The notes beneath the pieces are model-generated. The model was not told the DNA's origin and made no database searches. It worked only from the letters and a program-made list of their open reading frames with translations. The position numbers and the translations under genes were made by a program. Positions 53,008 to 64,000 of a stretch of DNA of 64,000 bases are shown piece after piece. Location of the stretch: positions 248,001 to 312,000 of the forward strand of contig NZ_JOAK01000010.1 of the NCBI RefSeq assembly GCF_000720455.1. The letters are read 5' to 3'. Source of the stretch: Streptomyces virginiae. Lineage in GTDB: Bacteria; Actinomycetota; Actinomycetes; Streptomycetales; Streptomycetaceae. Position 1 is the first letter of the stretch. The number at the start of each line of letters is the position of its first letter.

Positions 53008-55025
53008 CGTCGATCTCCGTTCGCGAGGAGGTGCGGCCCGACGTCCGCCAGGGACGCGCAGCCGGTCAGGGCCAGGGCCAGCCCGAGGTCGGTGAGCAGG
53101 CAGCGCAGGACGTGCTCGACGCCGCGCTGCCCGTCGAGGCCGAGCCCGTACACGTACGGCCGGCCGTACAGGACGGCGTCCGCACCCAGGGCCAGCGCCT
53201 TGACCACGTCACTGCCGGTCCGGACCCCGGAGTCCATCAGCACCGGTACGTCCGGGCCGACGGCCGCGCGCACCGCCGGCAGCGCGTCCAGCGAGGACAC
53301 GCCGCCGTCGAGCTGGCGGCCGCCGTGCGTGGAGACGACCACACCGTCCGCGCCGTGCTCCAGCGCCAGCCGGGCGTCGTCCGGGTGCAGGACGCCCTTC
53401 ACGAGCAGGGGCAGCCGGGTCAGCCCGCGCAGCCAGGCCAGGTCCTCCCAGGTCAGGGTGGGGTCGGTGGAGATCTGCGCCCACCGCAGGACGGTCGTCT
53501 TGGCGTCCGCGTCCGCCGGCAGCCCGGCCCGGAAGGCGGGATCGCCGGTGAAGTTGGCGATGCCCGTCCCGCGCAGGAACGGCGAGTAGCCGCTGTCGAG
53601 TTCCGCCGGCCGGAAGCCGAGGTGGGTGGCGTCGACGGTGACGACGATCGCGCCGTACCCGCTCGCTTCCGCGCGCCGCACCAGCGACTCGCCCACCGCC
53701 CGGTCCGAGGGCAGGTACAGCTGGAACCAGCGCGGGTGGTCTCCCGCGGCCCCGGCCACCTCCTCCAGCGTGCGCGATGCGAAGGTCGACAACACCATCG
53801 GCACCCCGGTGGCCGCCGCGGCCCGCGCCGTCGCCGACTCGCCCTCGGGGTGGGCCACTTGCTGCGCGGCCAGCGGCGCCAGCAGGACGGGGACCGGCAG
53901 CCGCTGCCCGAACAGCGTCACCGAGGTGTCGGTGCGCCGCGTACCGCGCAGCATTCGCGGTACCAGCCTCCGGCGGTCGAAGGCCGTACGGTTGGTCCGG
54001 CCCGTCGCCCCGGATCCGGCGGTGCCCGACACGTACGCGAAGGCCTCCGGGGCCATCACCTCCCCGGCCGCGGCCTCCAGGGCGGTCAGGTCCGTCGACA
54101 GCCGCGGGGTGCGGCCCGCGAGGCCCTCCAGCATGAGCTCCCGCACCAGGTCGGCGAGCGGCTCGGCATCCTGAGCCGCGGACGCCCCGGACGCCCCGGA
54201 CGCCCCGGACGCCCCGGACGTGCCGGACGCCGGCGGCCGGGCCAGGTCCTCGCGGATGCGCCGGGTGAGCGGCGGCGCGCTCTCCCCGGGCCGTTCGAGG
54301 AGCGCGAAGTGCCCGCCGGACAGTGCGGCGATCTCGTGCCCGCCCGCGGTGTGGCGCGCCCAGTCGGCCATCTGCTCCAGGGAGTTCTTCGGGTCCGCCG
54401 ATGCCAGGAGCACCGTGACGGGTGCCGCCACCCGGGTGTCCGGCGCACAGCGGTGGCGCAGCAGTGCCCGGTGGTCGGCCCGCAGCAGCCGCAGGATCTC
54501 GCCGGCGACCTCCGGGTCGGCCAGCAGCGGTTCGGGTATGCCCCCGAGCCGCCGCAGCCCGGCGGTCAGCTCCTCGTCGCCGACGAGTGTCAGGTCGGGT
54601 TCCTGCCAGTCCTGCGCCGGCGGCCTGGCCGCCGACACGAACAGCCGGGCCACGGTGCCGCGTTCCTCCAGCAGACGGGCCGTCTCGAAGGCCACGAGGG
54701 CCCCCATGCTGTGGCCCAGGAGGAACAGCGGCCGGTCGTCGTGCCCGGCGAGGGCCTCCGCCACGCCCGAGGCCAGCTCGGACAGGTCCTGCGCGCAGGG
54801 CTCGCCGCGCCGGTCCTGGCGGCCGGGGTACTGGACGGCGAGCAGCTCGACGTCCTCGGGCAGCGCGGCCGACAGGGCCGTGAAGGCGTTCGCGGTCCCG
54901 CCCGCGTGCGGGAAGCACACGAGGCGTGCGGCCGCCGACGCGCGGGGACGGGGGGCGCGCAGCCACCGGGACGGGTCGGCGGCCCCGGCCGGTGAAACCG
55001 GGGCGGCCGTCGGGGTGTTGGTCAT
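53004..55025 (-). CDS. Fusion: type II thioesterase + FMN-dependent alpha-hydroxy-acid oxidase
   Basis: 673 residues, starting at ATG 55025 in a four-base overlap with the PKS stop. Residues about 30-255 are an external thioesterase (CFPHAGGTANAF, VQYPGRQDR, GHSMG with Ser106, GGHFALLE). A Gly-Ala-Ser repeat linker follows (about 262-285). The rest is an FMN-dependent alpha-hydroxy-acid oxidase/dehydrogenase (lactate, mandelate or glycolate oxidase family): LLAPLAAQQVAHPEGE, QLYLPSDR, LLVKGVLHPDDARLALEHGA, catalytic histidine in STHGGRQLDGG, and MDSGVRTGSDVVKALALGA. Such enzymes turn 2-hydroxy acids into 2-oxo acids. The fusion suggests coupled oxidation and hydrolysis, or transfer, of a carrier-bound 2-hydroxyacyl unit. 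The combination is unfamiliar to me. Confidence 0.9.
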   Translation of the reverse strand: MTNTPTAAPVSPAGAADPSRWLRAPRPRASAAARLVCFPHAGGTANAFTALSAALPEDVELLAVQYPGRQDRRGEPCAQDLSELASGVAEALAGHDDRPLFLLGHSMGALVAFETARLLEERGTVARLFVSAARPPAQDWQEPDLTLVGDEELTAGLRRLGGIPEPLLADPEVAGEILRLLRADHRALLRHRCAPDTRVAAPVTVLLASADPKNSLEQMADWARHTAGGHEIAALSGGHFALLERPGESAPPLTRRIREDLARPPASGTSGASGASGASGASAAQDAEPLADLVRELMLEGLAGRTPRLSTDLTALEAAAGEVMAPEAFAYVSGTAGSGATGRTNRTAFDRRRLVPRMLRGTRRTDTSVTLFGQRLPVPVLLAPLAAQQVAHPEGESATARAAAATGVPMVLSTFASRTLEEVAGAAGDHPRWFQLYLPSDRAVGESLVRRAEASGYGAIVVTVDATHLGFRPAELDSGYSPFLRGTGIANFTGDPAFRAGLPADADAKTTVLRWAQISTDPTLTWEDLAWLRGLTRLPLLVKGVLHPDDARLALEHGADGVVVSTHGGRQLDGGVSSLDALPAVRAAVGPDVPVLMDSGVRTGSDVVKALALGADAVLYGRPYVYGLGLDGQRGVEHVLRCLLTDLGLALALTGCASLADVGPHLLANGDRR
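54181..54225 (-). repeat. 9-bp tandem repeat encoding the fusion linker
   Basis: Five consecutive copies of GACGCCCCG (the fifth differs: GACGTGCCG). On the coding strand this gives the Gly-Ala-Ser repeat that joins the thioesterase and oxidase halves. Such in-frame repeats change copy number easily, giving a variable-length flexible linker. Confidence 0.9.
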
Positions 55026-58000
55026 GCCCACGCGGAGTGATCCTCCTTCATAGAACCCAGTTCGGTCAGCAGCTCGCGCAGCCGCTCGCTCACCACGGCG
55101 CCCTGCGCCCGGCTCAGGGGCCGGTCGGCCACCGCCGCCTCCAGCCGGGCGATGTCGGCGAGCAGCGCCACGGTGACGCCGGCGTCGTCCCCGGTGGGTG
55201 CCGGGGCCTCCGCCGGGGCCTCCACCGGGTCGTCGGCCGGCTGCGGGAGCAGCTCCCGCAGGTGGACGACCAGCTCGGCCGGGGTCGGCCAGTCGTAGAT
55301 GAAGGTGGCGGGCAGCCGGACGCCCGTCGCCGCGGCCAGCCGGTTGCGCAGCTCCACCGCGGTGAGCGAGTCGAAGCCGAGCCGGTCGAAGGCCCCGTCC
55401 CGGTCCACCGCCGCGCCGGAGGCGTGCCCCAGGACGGCGGCCACCTCGTGCAGCACGGCGTCCAGCAGCCGGTCCCCGGTCGGCGAGGGTTCCTCCGCCG
55501 GAGCCGGCTCCTGATCCCGCACCGTCGCCGCCACGGGCCCGGACACCGCGGCCGGCACCAGCCCCCGCAGCAGCGCCGGCACCGCCGCGCCCTGCGCGAC
55601 CGCGGCCCGCAGACCGTCGAGGTCCCAGCGCGCGGCCACCGCCACCGGCCGGTCGCGGCGCACCGCGGCGTCCAGCAGTTCGAGCCCCTGCTCCGAGGTG
55701 ATCGGGGCCACGCCCACCCGCGCCATGCGGGCGACGTCCGCGCCGGTCAGGCCGGCGCCCATGCCGCCGGCCCCCTCCCACAGGCCCCACACGACGGAGA
55801 CCCCGGGCCGGCCCACCGAACGCCGGTGCTCCATCAGCCCGTCGAGGAAGGCGTTGCCGGCCGCGTACCCGGCCTGCCCGGGAGCGCTGAGCGTGCCCGC
55901 GAGCGAGGAGAAGGCGACGAACGCGTCGAGTCCGAGCGGCTCGGTCAGCTCGTGCAGGTTGAGCGCAGCGTCCACCTTCGGACGCAGGGTCCGCTCCAGG
56001 CTCGCGCCGGTCAGCGAGGTCAGCAGGCCGTCGTCCAGGACGCCCGCCGCGTGCACGACACCGCCGACGCGGACCCCGTCGCCGGCCAGGGCCGCGAGGG
56101 CGGCGGCCAGCGCGTCCCGGTCGGCCGCGTCACAGGCCACCGTACGGATGTCCGCGCCCAGGTCGCGCAGTGCGGCGATGTCCCGGGCGGCGTCCTCGCC
56201 GGGCCGCCCGCGGCCCATCAGGACCAGCTGCCGTATCCCGTGCCGGGCCACCAGGTGGCGGGCGGCGAGCCGGCCCAGCCAGCCGAGACCGCCGGTGATC
56301 AGGACGGCCCGGGAGGTGTCCCAGCGCTCGTCCTCGTCCGCCAGGTCCAGGACGACCTTGCCGATGTGCCGCGCCTCGCTCAGGTGCCGGAAGGCCTCCG
56401 GCGCCCGGCGCAGGTCCCAGGCCGCCACCGGCGGGGCCTGGAGCGCACCCCGCTCGAAGAGGGCGAGGAGTTCGGCGAAGATCTCCTGGATCCGGTCCGG
56501 TCCGGGGTCGCGCACGTCGTACGTGCGGTACGTGACCCCCGGGTGCGCGGCCGCGACCTCGGCGGGCTCGCGCCGGTCCGTCTTGCCCATCTCCAGGAAC
56601 CGGCCGCCGCGCGGCAGCAGCCGCAGCGACGCGTCCGCGAACTCCCCGGCGAGGGAGTTGAGCACCACGTCGACGCCCCGGCCCCCGGTGGCGGCGAGGA
56701 AGGACCGCTCGAACTCCAGGGTGCGGGAGGAGGCGATGTGCCCGTCCGCGACCCCGGCGCCGCGCAGGGCGTGCCACTTGGCGGGGCTCGCGGTCGAGTA
56801 CACCTCGGCGCCCAGGTGGCGGGCGATCTGGAGGGCCGCCGTGCCGACGCCGCCGGCGCCCGCGTGCACGAGCACCGACTCGCCCGCGCGCAGGTCCGCC
56901 AGGTCCACCAGGCCGTAGTAGGCCGTCAGATAGGTGACGGGAACGGCGGCCGCCTGCCGGAACGACCAGCCCTCCGGGATCCGGGACACGAACCGGCGGT
57001 CGGTGACCGACGTCGGGCCGATGCCGTGGAACAGGCCCATCACCCGGTCGCCGGGCTTCAGGTCGGTGACGCCGGGGCCCACTTCGAGGACCGTGCCGGC
57101 GCCCTCTCCGCCCTGCCCCGAACCGCCCGCGTGACCGTCGACGGACGCCGGGATCACCCCGAGGGAGAGCAGCACGTCGCGGAAGTTCAGGCCGGCGACC
57201 CGCATCCGGACCCGCACCTGCCCCTCCTCCAGCGGGGCGGCCGCCTCCGGCCAGGGCTTCAGGGCCAGGTTCGCGAAGGTCCCCCTGGCCACGTAGTCGA
57301 GGTGCCAGTACGGGGTGTCGGCGGGCGCGGTGAGCAGCGGCTCCGTGGCCTGCGCGGAGAGCGCGGGACGGTAGGCGGCACCGCCGCGCAGGGCGAGCTG
57401 CGGCTCGCCGGTGGCCAGGGCCCTCGCGACGGCCCGGCGGGAGGCGGGGGTGCCGTCCTCGTCGAGCACCGTGAACCGGTCGGGATGCTCGGCCTGCGCG
57501 GAGCGCAGCAGGCCCCACACGGCGCGGTGGGACAGCTCACCGGGCTGCTGCTCGCCGCCCAGGGTGACGGCGCCCCGGGTGAGGACCGCCAGCCGGGTGC
57601 CGGCCAGCCGCTCGTCCGCGACGAGGAGCTTGACCGTGTCGAGGACCGCGTGCAGGGCCGTGCGCACGGCCGCGGCCGCGCTCTCGGTCGCGACGCCGGT
57701 GCCCGGTGCGCCGCCGCCCGGGGGCGGCGGGCAGGGCAGCAGGAGCAGCGCGGGGGCGTCCGCCCCGGCGTCCAGCGCCTCGGTCAGGGCGGCGGTGCCG
57801 GACAGGGCGCCGCCGAGGCCCAGTTCGTGCTCGTGCTCGTACGCGCCGAGCAGCGTCCAGCGGTGCGTCGCGGGGGCGGGGGGCAGCTCGGCCGGCCCCT
57901 CCCACGTCGGCAGCAGCAGGCCGTCGCCCGGCCCGGCCGCCGTGGCCAGGGCCCCCGCCGGGAGCGGACGCAGCACCAGCGAGCCGATCGAGGCCACCGG

Positions 58001-61000
58001 CCGGCCCGAGGCGTCCGCGACCTCGATGCCCACCGCGTTCGCCCCGGCGGGCGCGAGCCGGATCCGCAGCACCCGCCCGGCCGCGCCGTGGGTGCGTACG
58101 CGGGACCAGGCGTACGGCAGGAAGGTCCGCCCGTCGTCGCCGCCGCCGTCGGCGCCGTCGACCCCGTCGATCAGGCCGCCGAGCACGATCGGGTGCAGCG
58201 CCGCGTCGAGCAGCGCCGGGTGCAGGCCGTAGCCGTCCGTGTCCGGGCCGGCCTCGGCGGAGAGCGCCACCTCGGCGAAGACCTCCTGCCCGCGCCGCCA
58301 GACGGCGCGCACCCCGCGGAAGGCCGGGCCGTAGACCAGGCCCTTGGCGCCGAGGAGGCAGTAGAGGTCCGCGACGGGGCCGGTGACCGGCTCGGCGTCC
58401 CGCGGGGGCCACACCCCTGCCGGTTCGCCGCCGCCCCCGGCGGCGGGCTCCGGCCCGGCGCCGTCCGGCAGGACCGTGCCGTGGGCGTTGCGGGACCAGC
58501 CCCGCCCGTCGGCGTCGTCCTCGGGCCGGGAGTGCACGGCGACCGCCCGGCGGCCCGTGCCGTCCGTGGTGTCGGGGGCGGCCACGGACACCCGCAGCCG
58601 GACCTCGCCCTCCTCCGGCACGGCCAGCGGCGCCTCCAGGACGAGTTCCTCCACCAGGTCGCAGCCCGCCTCCCGGGCGGCGCGCGCCACCAGGTCGAGC
58701 AGCCCCGTGCCGGGCAGCAGCACCCGGCCGCCGACCCGGTGGTCGGCCAGCCACGGGTGCCGCGCCAGGGACAGCCGCCCGGTCAGCAACAGGCCGCCGG
58801 TGTCCGGCAGTTCCGCCGAGGCGCTCAGCATCGGGTGGCCGACCGCGGTCAGCCCGGCCGACCGTACGTCCCCGGTCGCCGCAGGCGAGTCGATCCAGTA
58901 GGGGCGGTGCTGGAAGGCGTACGTGGGCAGGTCCACGCGGCGGGCCCCGCGGTCCGCGAACACGGCGGCCCAGTCCACGTCACCGCCACAGGCGTGCAGC
59001 CGGGAGACCGCCGTCAGCAGAGCGGTCACCTCCGGCATGCGCCGCCGCAGCGACGGGATCAGCGTGTGGCCGGCCGGGCGCCCGCGACCCGCCTCCTCCA
59101 GGCACTCGGCGGCCATCGAGGTGAGGTCGGTGCCCGGCCCCACCTCCACGAAGCGGGCGCAGTCCAGCTCGGCGAGGCGGGCGACGCCGTCCTGGAAACG
59201 GACGGCGTGCCGCGCGTGCCGCACCCAGTACTCCGGGTCCGCGAGCACGTCCGCGCCCACGGGCCGCCCGGTCAGGTCCGAGACGAAGGTCAGCTGCGGT
59301 TCCGCGAAGGCCAGGCGCGCGACGACGGCCCGCAGCTCCTCCATCGCCGGCTCCATCAGCGGCGAGTGGAAGGCGTGGCTGACGCGCAGCCAGGTGGCCT
59401 TCCCACCCGCCGCCTCGAAGTCCGCGACCACACCGGCCAGGGCACCGCGCTCACCCGACAGGACCGTGGCGGCCGGCCCGTTCACCGCCGCCAGGGAGAT
59501 CAGCTCCTCGTGGCCTGCGATCAGGGCCGCCGCCTCCGCCTCGGAGGCGCGCAGCGCCACCATCGCACCGCCCGACGGCAGCCGCTGCATGATCCGCCCG
59601 CGTACGGCGGCCAGCTCGGCCGCGTCCGCCAGCGACAGGACCCCGGCCGTGTGCACGGCCGCGAGCGCGCCGACGGAGTGCCCGAGGACGGCGTCGGGCC
59701 GGACGCCCCACGACTCCAGGAGCCGGAACAGGGCCACCTCGAACGCGAACACAGCCGGCTGCGTGTAGCCGGTCCGGTGCAGCAGGGCGCCCTCGGGGCT
59801 GTCCTCGGCCGCGAGGACCACGTCCCGCAGCGGCCGCTCCAGATGCGGTTCCAGGGCCGCGCACGCCTCGTCGAACGCGGCCGCGTACACCGGGAACGCC
59901 TCGTACAGCTCCTGCCCCATCCGGGCGCGCTGGGAGCCCTGGCCCGCGAAGAGGAACGCGGTGCGGCCCTCGGCGGCGGTCGCCCGGACCACGTCCGCCC
60001 CGGGCACGCCGTCGGCCAGTGCCCGCAGCCCGTCGAGCAGTTCGTCGCGGCTCTCTGGGAGCAGCACCGCACGGTGCGGCAGGTGCCCGCGGGTGGTGGC
60101 GAGGGAGAAGCCGACGTCCGCGAGCCGGGCTCCGTCGGCTTCGGTCAGGTGCCGGTACAGCCGGTCGGCCTGCGCGCGCAGCGCGGGTTCGCCGGCCGCC
60201 GACAGCACCACCGGTACGGCCGTCGGCGCGTCCGGACGCCCGGCCGGGGCCGGCTCCCCCGGCACCTGCGGCTCGGGCGCCTGCTCCAGGATGACGTGGG
60301 CGTTGGTACCGCTGATGCCGAAGGAGGACACCGCGGCCCGGCGCGGCCGCTCGCCCTGCCCGGGCCACGGGATCGTCCCGGTCAGCAGGGAGACGGCACC
60401 GCCCGACCAGTCCACGTGCGGGGTGGCCTCGTCCACGTGCAGGGTCCGCGGCAGCAGCCCCTCGCGCAGCGCCATCGCCATCTTGATGACCCCGCCGACC
60501 CCGGCGGCGGCCTGGGTGTGGCCGATGTTCGACTTCAGGGAGCCCAGGTGCAGCGGCCGGTCCGCCGGGCGCCCGCTGCCGTAGGTGGCCAGCAGCGCCT
60601 GCGCCTCGATCGGGTCGCCCAGCGAGGTGCCCGTGCCGTGCGCCTCCACCGCGTCGACGTCGGCGGGGGTGAGCCCGGCGGCGGCCAGGGCCCGGCGGAT
60701 GAGCTGCTCCTGCGCGGGACCGCTGGGCGCGGTCAGTCCGTTGCTCGCCCCGTCCTGGTTGACGGCTGAGCCGCGCACCACCGCCAGCACGGGGTGACCG
60801 TTGCGGCGGGCGTCGGAGAGCCGTTCGACCAGCAGCAGACCGGCGCCCTCGGCCCAGCCGGTGCCGTCCGCCGACGCGGAGAACGCCTTGCAGCGGCCGT
60901 CGGGCGCGAGACCGCGCTGCCGGCTGAACTCCACGAACGGCATCGGCGTCGCCATCACCGTGGCGCCGCCGACCAGGGCCATCGAGGACTCGCCGCTGCG

Positions 61001-61592
61001 CAGCGAGGCACACGCCAGGTGCAGGGCGACGAGGGAGGAGGAGCAGGCGGTGTCGACGGTGATGGCCGGGCCCTCCAGCCCGAAGGTGTAGGACAGCCGC
61101 CCGGAGGCGACGGTACATGGTGCCGACGAACACCCCCGTGCGGCTGCCGCGCAGGGTGGCCGGGTCGATGCCCGCGTGCTCGAAGGCCTCCCACGCCGTC
61201 TCCAGCAGCAGGCGCTGCTGCGGATCGATGCTGTGCGCCTCGCGCGGCGAGATCCCGAAGAACTCCGCGTCGAACTCCGCGGCCCCGTACAGGAACCCGC
61301 CCTCCCGCGCGTACGAGGTGTGCGGCCGGTCCGGGTCGGGGTCGTACAGCTCCGCCAGGTCCCAGCCCCGGTCGGTGGGGAACGGGCCGACGGCGTCCAC
61401 CTCGTCGGTGGTCAGCCGCCACAGGTCCTGGGGGGAACGGACGCCACCCGGGTAGCGGCAGGCCATCCCCACGATCGCGATCGGCTCGTGCTCGCGTTCC
61501 GTGCTCTGGGCGTGCTCGGCCCTGAGCCGCTCGTTCTCCTTCAGCGCGGCCCGCAACGCCTCGACGACCTGCTGCTGGGTTGTGGAAGCCAT
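55022..61592 (-). CDS. Type I PKS module KS-AT-DH-ER-KR-ACP, frame broken in KS
   Basis: Starts at ATG 61592 with a coiled-coil docking segment ([19 protein letters not shown]) and ends without a thioesterase. KS: the N-terminal part reads to VGTMY near 61114, then the frame changes; the part with the active-site cysteine (DTACSSS, codon 61043-61045) continues in another frame. Relative to normal KS domains, about 25 codons between GTMY and VASGR are missing. AT: GHSVG and HAFHS, malonyl-CoA type. [13 protein letters not shown]...LLPG with catalytic His, and [16 protein letters not shown] and [27 protein letters not shown] motif (B-type), GYAAGNAF tyrosine. [15 protein letters not shown] fully reducing malonyl module, if expressed. 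The break may be a real mutation or a sequencing error. Confidence 0.85.
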
Positions 61593-61651
61593 CCTGTTCT
61601 CTCCGTACTTCCCCGTCGGGGTCTGGGTCTGGGTCTGGATGTGGTCTCTGG

Positions 61652-61682
61652 GCCCGGGTCCGGAAGGCGTCCGGACCCGGGC
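61652..61682 (-). terminator. Hairpin between the two PKS genes
   Basis: A perfect 13-bp inverted repeat (GCCCGGGTCCGGA / TCCGGACCCGGGC) with a 5-base loop, in the 104-base gap between the two PKS genes. The gap also holds three tandem GGGTCT-type hexamers near 61617-61636. It may be an attenuator or a processing site rather than a full terminator, since the genes are plausibly one operon. Confidence 0.45.
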
Positions 61683-61696
61683 GGGGGGTGTCTGCC

Positions 61697-64000
61697 TCAG
61701 CTCTGGCCCAGGGCCAGGCGGACCAGGTCGTCGGCGCTCATCGCGTCCAGCGCGCTCGCGTTCTCGTCGGCGGCCCCGCCGTCCGCGTCCGCGCCGTCCG
61801 GGACCTCGGGTACGAGCGCCGCCCGCAGCCGGTCCGCCAGGGCGCCCGGCGTCGGGTGGTCGAAGACGAGCGTGGGCGGCAGCTTGACGCCGGTCGCGGC
61901 CGCCAGGCGGTTGCGCAGCTCGACCGCGGTCAGGGAGTCGAAGCCGAGGTCCTGGAACCGGCGGTCGGCCGGCACCCGGTCCCCGTCCGAGTGGCCCAGT
62001 ACGGCGGCCACTTCGGTCCGTACGGTCCCGAGCAGGATGTGGTGGTGCTCCCGCCGGGGCGCCCCCGCGAGCCGTTCGCGCAGACCCGCCGGGGTGTTCC
62101 GGCCCGCGGCCTGCGCGGAGCCCCCGCCGGGGCGGGCCGGGACCAGCTCGCGCAGCAGGAACCCGACCGCGTCCGGATCCGCCGTCCGCAGGTCGAGGTG
62201 GGCCGCCGTCAGGACCGCGGCGCCGGAGGCGACGCCCGCGTCGAACAGCGCCAGGCCGTCCTCGGCGGACAGCGCCCCGATCCCGGAGCGGGCCAGCCGC
62301 TTCAGGTCCGCCGCACCCAGGTCACCGGTCAGGGTGCTCTCCTGCGCCCACAGGCCCCAGGCCAGGGACACGGCCGGCAGCCCTTCGGCGCGACGCCGGT
62401 GGGCCAGTGAGTCGAGGAAGGCGTTGGCCGCCGCGTAGTTGCCCTGCCCCGCCGAGCCCAGGGTGCCCGCCAGGGAGGAGAAGAGGACGAACGCCGACAG
62501 GTCCAGGTCCCGGGTCAGCTCGTGCAGGTGGAGGGCGGCGTCGGCCTTGGGCCGCAGCACCCCTTCCATCCGCTGCGGAGTGAGCCCGGCCAGCACGGTG
62601 TCGTCGGTGACGCCCGCCGCGTGGACGACCGCGGTCAGGGGCCGGTCCGCGGGCACGCCGGCCAGCAGGCCGGCCAGTGCCGCCCGGTCGCCGGTGTCGC
62701 AGGCGGCCACGGTCACCTCGGCCCCCAGGGAGGCCAGTTCGGCCGTGAACTCCTCCGCACCCGGCGTCGCGGCGCCGCGCCGACCGGTCAGCAGGAGCCG
62801 CCCCACCCCGTGCTGCTTGACCAGGTGCCGGGCCAGCAGCCGGCCCAAGGTGCCCAGACCGCCGGTGACCAGGACGTGGTCGTCCGGTCCGAAGACCGCC
62901 GGGGCGTTCGTGCCGGGAGAGGAAGGGGTGACGGGGGAGGCGGGCCGGTGCCCGCGCAGCGCCGGCGCCGACACCCGGCCGGCCCGCAGCGCGAGCTGCG
63001 GCTGCGCCGGGGCGAGGGCCAGGGCGTGGGCGAGAGCGCTTACGGACTCGGGCCGCCCGTCGGTGTCGACCAGGGCGAACCGGCCGGGCTGCTCGGACTG
63101 TGCCGACCGGATCAGGCCCCAGACCGCCGCCAGGGCGGGATCCGGGCGTTCGGTGTCCGCGACGGCGACCGCTCCCCGGGTGAGGACGGCGAGCAGGGAG
63201 TCCGCGAACCGCTCGTCCGCAAGCCAGGCCTGGGCCAGTTCGAGGACCGCGAGCACGGCCCGGCCGTCGGCGCCCGGTACGGCGGGACCGGCCGGCGCGG
63301 AGGCCAGGACCACGGTGGGTACCGGGGCACCTCCGTCGACCGCCGTCCGCAGCTCCGCCGGGCCCGGGTAGGCCCGGACGGCCACACCGGCGGCGCGTAC
63401 GGCGTCGACGACGGCTCCGCCGTCCTCGCCGAGGACGGCCCACGGACCGGCCGGCACGGGCGCGGCCGCCCGCAGCGGGGACCAGCGCAGGTCGAACAGC
63501 CCGGCTCCGTGGACCGGCCCGGCGGCGACCGCCGCGTCCGCCTGCAGCTCGCGTACCGCGAGACCGCCGGCCGTGAACACCGGGACGCCGTCCTCGTCCG
63601 CGATCAACAGCGAGTGGGCGTCGCCCGGGCCGCGGCGCAGGCGGACCCGCAGCCGCGCCGACCCGGAGGGCCGCAGGGCCAGGGCGCTCCACGCGAAGGG
63701 CACCACCAGCCGGTCCCCGGCGCCGGGCCCGACCAGGGCCGTGTGCAGGGCGGCGTCCAGGGCGGCGGGGTGGAGGGCGAAGCCGTCGGCGCCGGTGGCG
63801 GTGTCGGGGAGGGCGATCTCGGCGTAGACGTCGGTGCCGTGGTGCCAGGCCCGGCGCAGGGCCTGGAAGGTGGGGCCGTAGACGTAACCGCGTTCGGCGA
63901 GGCGGGCGTAGAGGCCGTCGACGGGTATCTCGGTCGCGTCCTGCGGCGGCCGGACGGCGAGGCCGGCGTCCTCGCCGGTCGTGGCGGGAACGTCGTCGGC
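61697..64000 (-). CDS. Type I PKS, C-terminal part: DH(end)-KR-ACP (partial)
   Basis: The frame is open to the right edge of the window, so the gene continues beyond it; about 767 C-terminal residues are visible. The 5' part shows the end of a dehydratase ([12 protein letters not shown], then [11 protein letters not shown] with the second catalytic Asp). KR: cofactor motif [25 protein letters not shown] (a B-type-like Asp, with Thr for the first Leu), Ser in FSSLAGT and Tyr in GNYAAANAF. No ER lies between DH and [18 protein letters not shown]. The tail ([17 protein letters not shown]) is a typical C-terminal docking helix, matching the coiled-coil start of the next PKS. It therefore probably hands its chain to that protein. 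Confidence 0.9.
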   Translation of the reverse strand, partial: ADDVPATTGEDAGLAVRPPQDATEIPVDGLYARLAERGYVYGPTFQALRRAWHHGTDVYAEIALPDTATGADGFALHPAALDAALHTALVGPGAGDRLVVPFAWSALALRPSGSARLRVRLRRGPGDAHSLLIADEDGVPVFTAGGLAVRELQADAAVAAGPVHGAGLFDLRWSPLRAAAPVPAGPWAVLGEDGGAVVDAVRAAGVAVRAYPGPAELRTAVDGGAPVPTVVLASAPAGPAVPGADGRAVLAVLELAQAWLADERFADSLLAVLTRGAVAVADTERPDPALAAVWGLIRSAQSEQPGRFALVDTDGRPESVSALAHALALAPAQPQLALRAGRVSAPALRGHRPASPVTPSSPGTNAPAVFGPDDHVLVTGGLGTLGRLLARHLVKQHGVGRLLLTGRRGAATPGAEEFTAELASLGAEVTVAACDTGDRAALAGLLAGVPADRPLTAVVHAAGVTDDTVLAGLTPQRMEGVLRPKADAALHLHELTRDLDLSAFVLFSSLAGTLGSAGQGNYAAANAFLDSLAHRRRAEGLPAVSLAWGLWAQESTLTGDLGAADLKRLARSGIGALSAEDGLALFDAGVASGAAVLTAAHLDLRTADPDAVGFLLRELVPARPGGGSAQAAGRNTPAGLRERLAGAPRREHHHILLGTVRTEVAAVLGHSDGDRVPADRRFQDLGFDSLTAVELRNRLAAATGVKLPPTLVFDHPTPGALADRLRAALVPEVPDGADADGGAADENASALDAMSADDLVRLALGQS

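Overview
The window is high-GC DNA with actinomycete gene grammar: translationally coupled ATGA/GTGA overlaps, GTG and TTG starts, and modular NRPS/PKS genes. It is very probably from a Streptomyces chromosome. Three regions are visible.

Region 1 (1-10904) looks like an accessory island. It starts with the 3' end of an unrecognised gene coupled to a DUF4913 gene, a family I associate with actinobacterial conjugative elements. Next comes a secreted galactose-oxidase-like gene broken after about 130 codons. A three-gene minus-strand operon (10722 to 1704) follows: a small alpha/beta hydrolase, a caspase-like/P-loop NTPase/WD40 protein, and a 1687-residue protein with a Lon(S16)-like domain, a P-loop NTPase core and a long helical tail. 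This has the logic of an NLR-like (STAND) biological-conflict system and is the best candidate here for an undescribed system.

Region 2 (10905-18805) is ordinary chromosomal content: an XRE/MmyB-type regulator divergent from a short-chain dehydrogenase and a SnoaL-like protein; a hypothetical protein; a DDAH-type amidinohydrolase; then a ribbon-helix-helix protein, a DUF4097 protein and a DrrA/DrrB-type ABC exporter. It carries several strong palindromes.

Region 3 (18806-64000) is a secondary-metabolite cluster. The plus-strand part (18806-52145) has a type II thioesterase, a bimodular NRPS (A-T-E-C-A*-T, second A domain degenerate), a four-module NRPS (C-A-T-E, C-A-MT-T, C-A-T-E, C-A-T-TE), two tandem P450s, an FAD monooxygenase, a stand-alone C*-A-T protein with a broken condensation motif, and a third P450. 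The minus-strand part (64000-52210) is a PKS operon: the end of one PKS (DH-KR-ACP), a complete KS-AT-DH-ER-KR-ACP module whose KS has an internal deletion and frameshift, a thioesterase fused to an FMN-dependent alpha-hydroxy-acid oxidase, and another type II thioesterase. The two arms converge on a bidirectional terminator.

The NRPS arm predicts a cyclised or released hexapeptide: D-Phe (or similar), a residue at module 2 whose own A domain looks dead, a D-residue, N-methyl-Val, the same D-residue again, and a sixth residue. The stand-alone C*-A-T plus P450 is the obvious candidate to make a hydroxylated amino acid and deliver it in trans to module 2. No starter C domain is visible on the NRPS and no thioesterase on the PKS, so how, or whether, the polyketide joins the peptide is unresolved. 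No MbtH-like gene, cluster-specific regulator or precursor-supply gene was recognised in the window.
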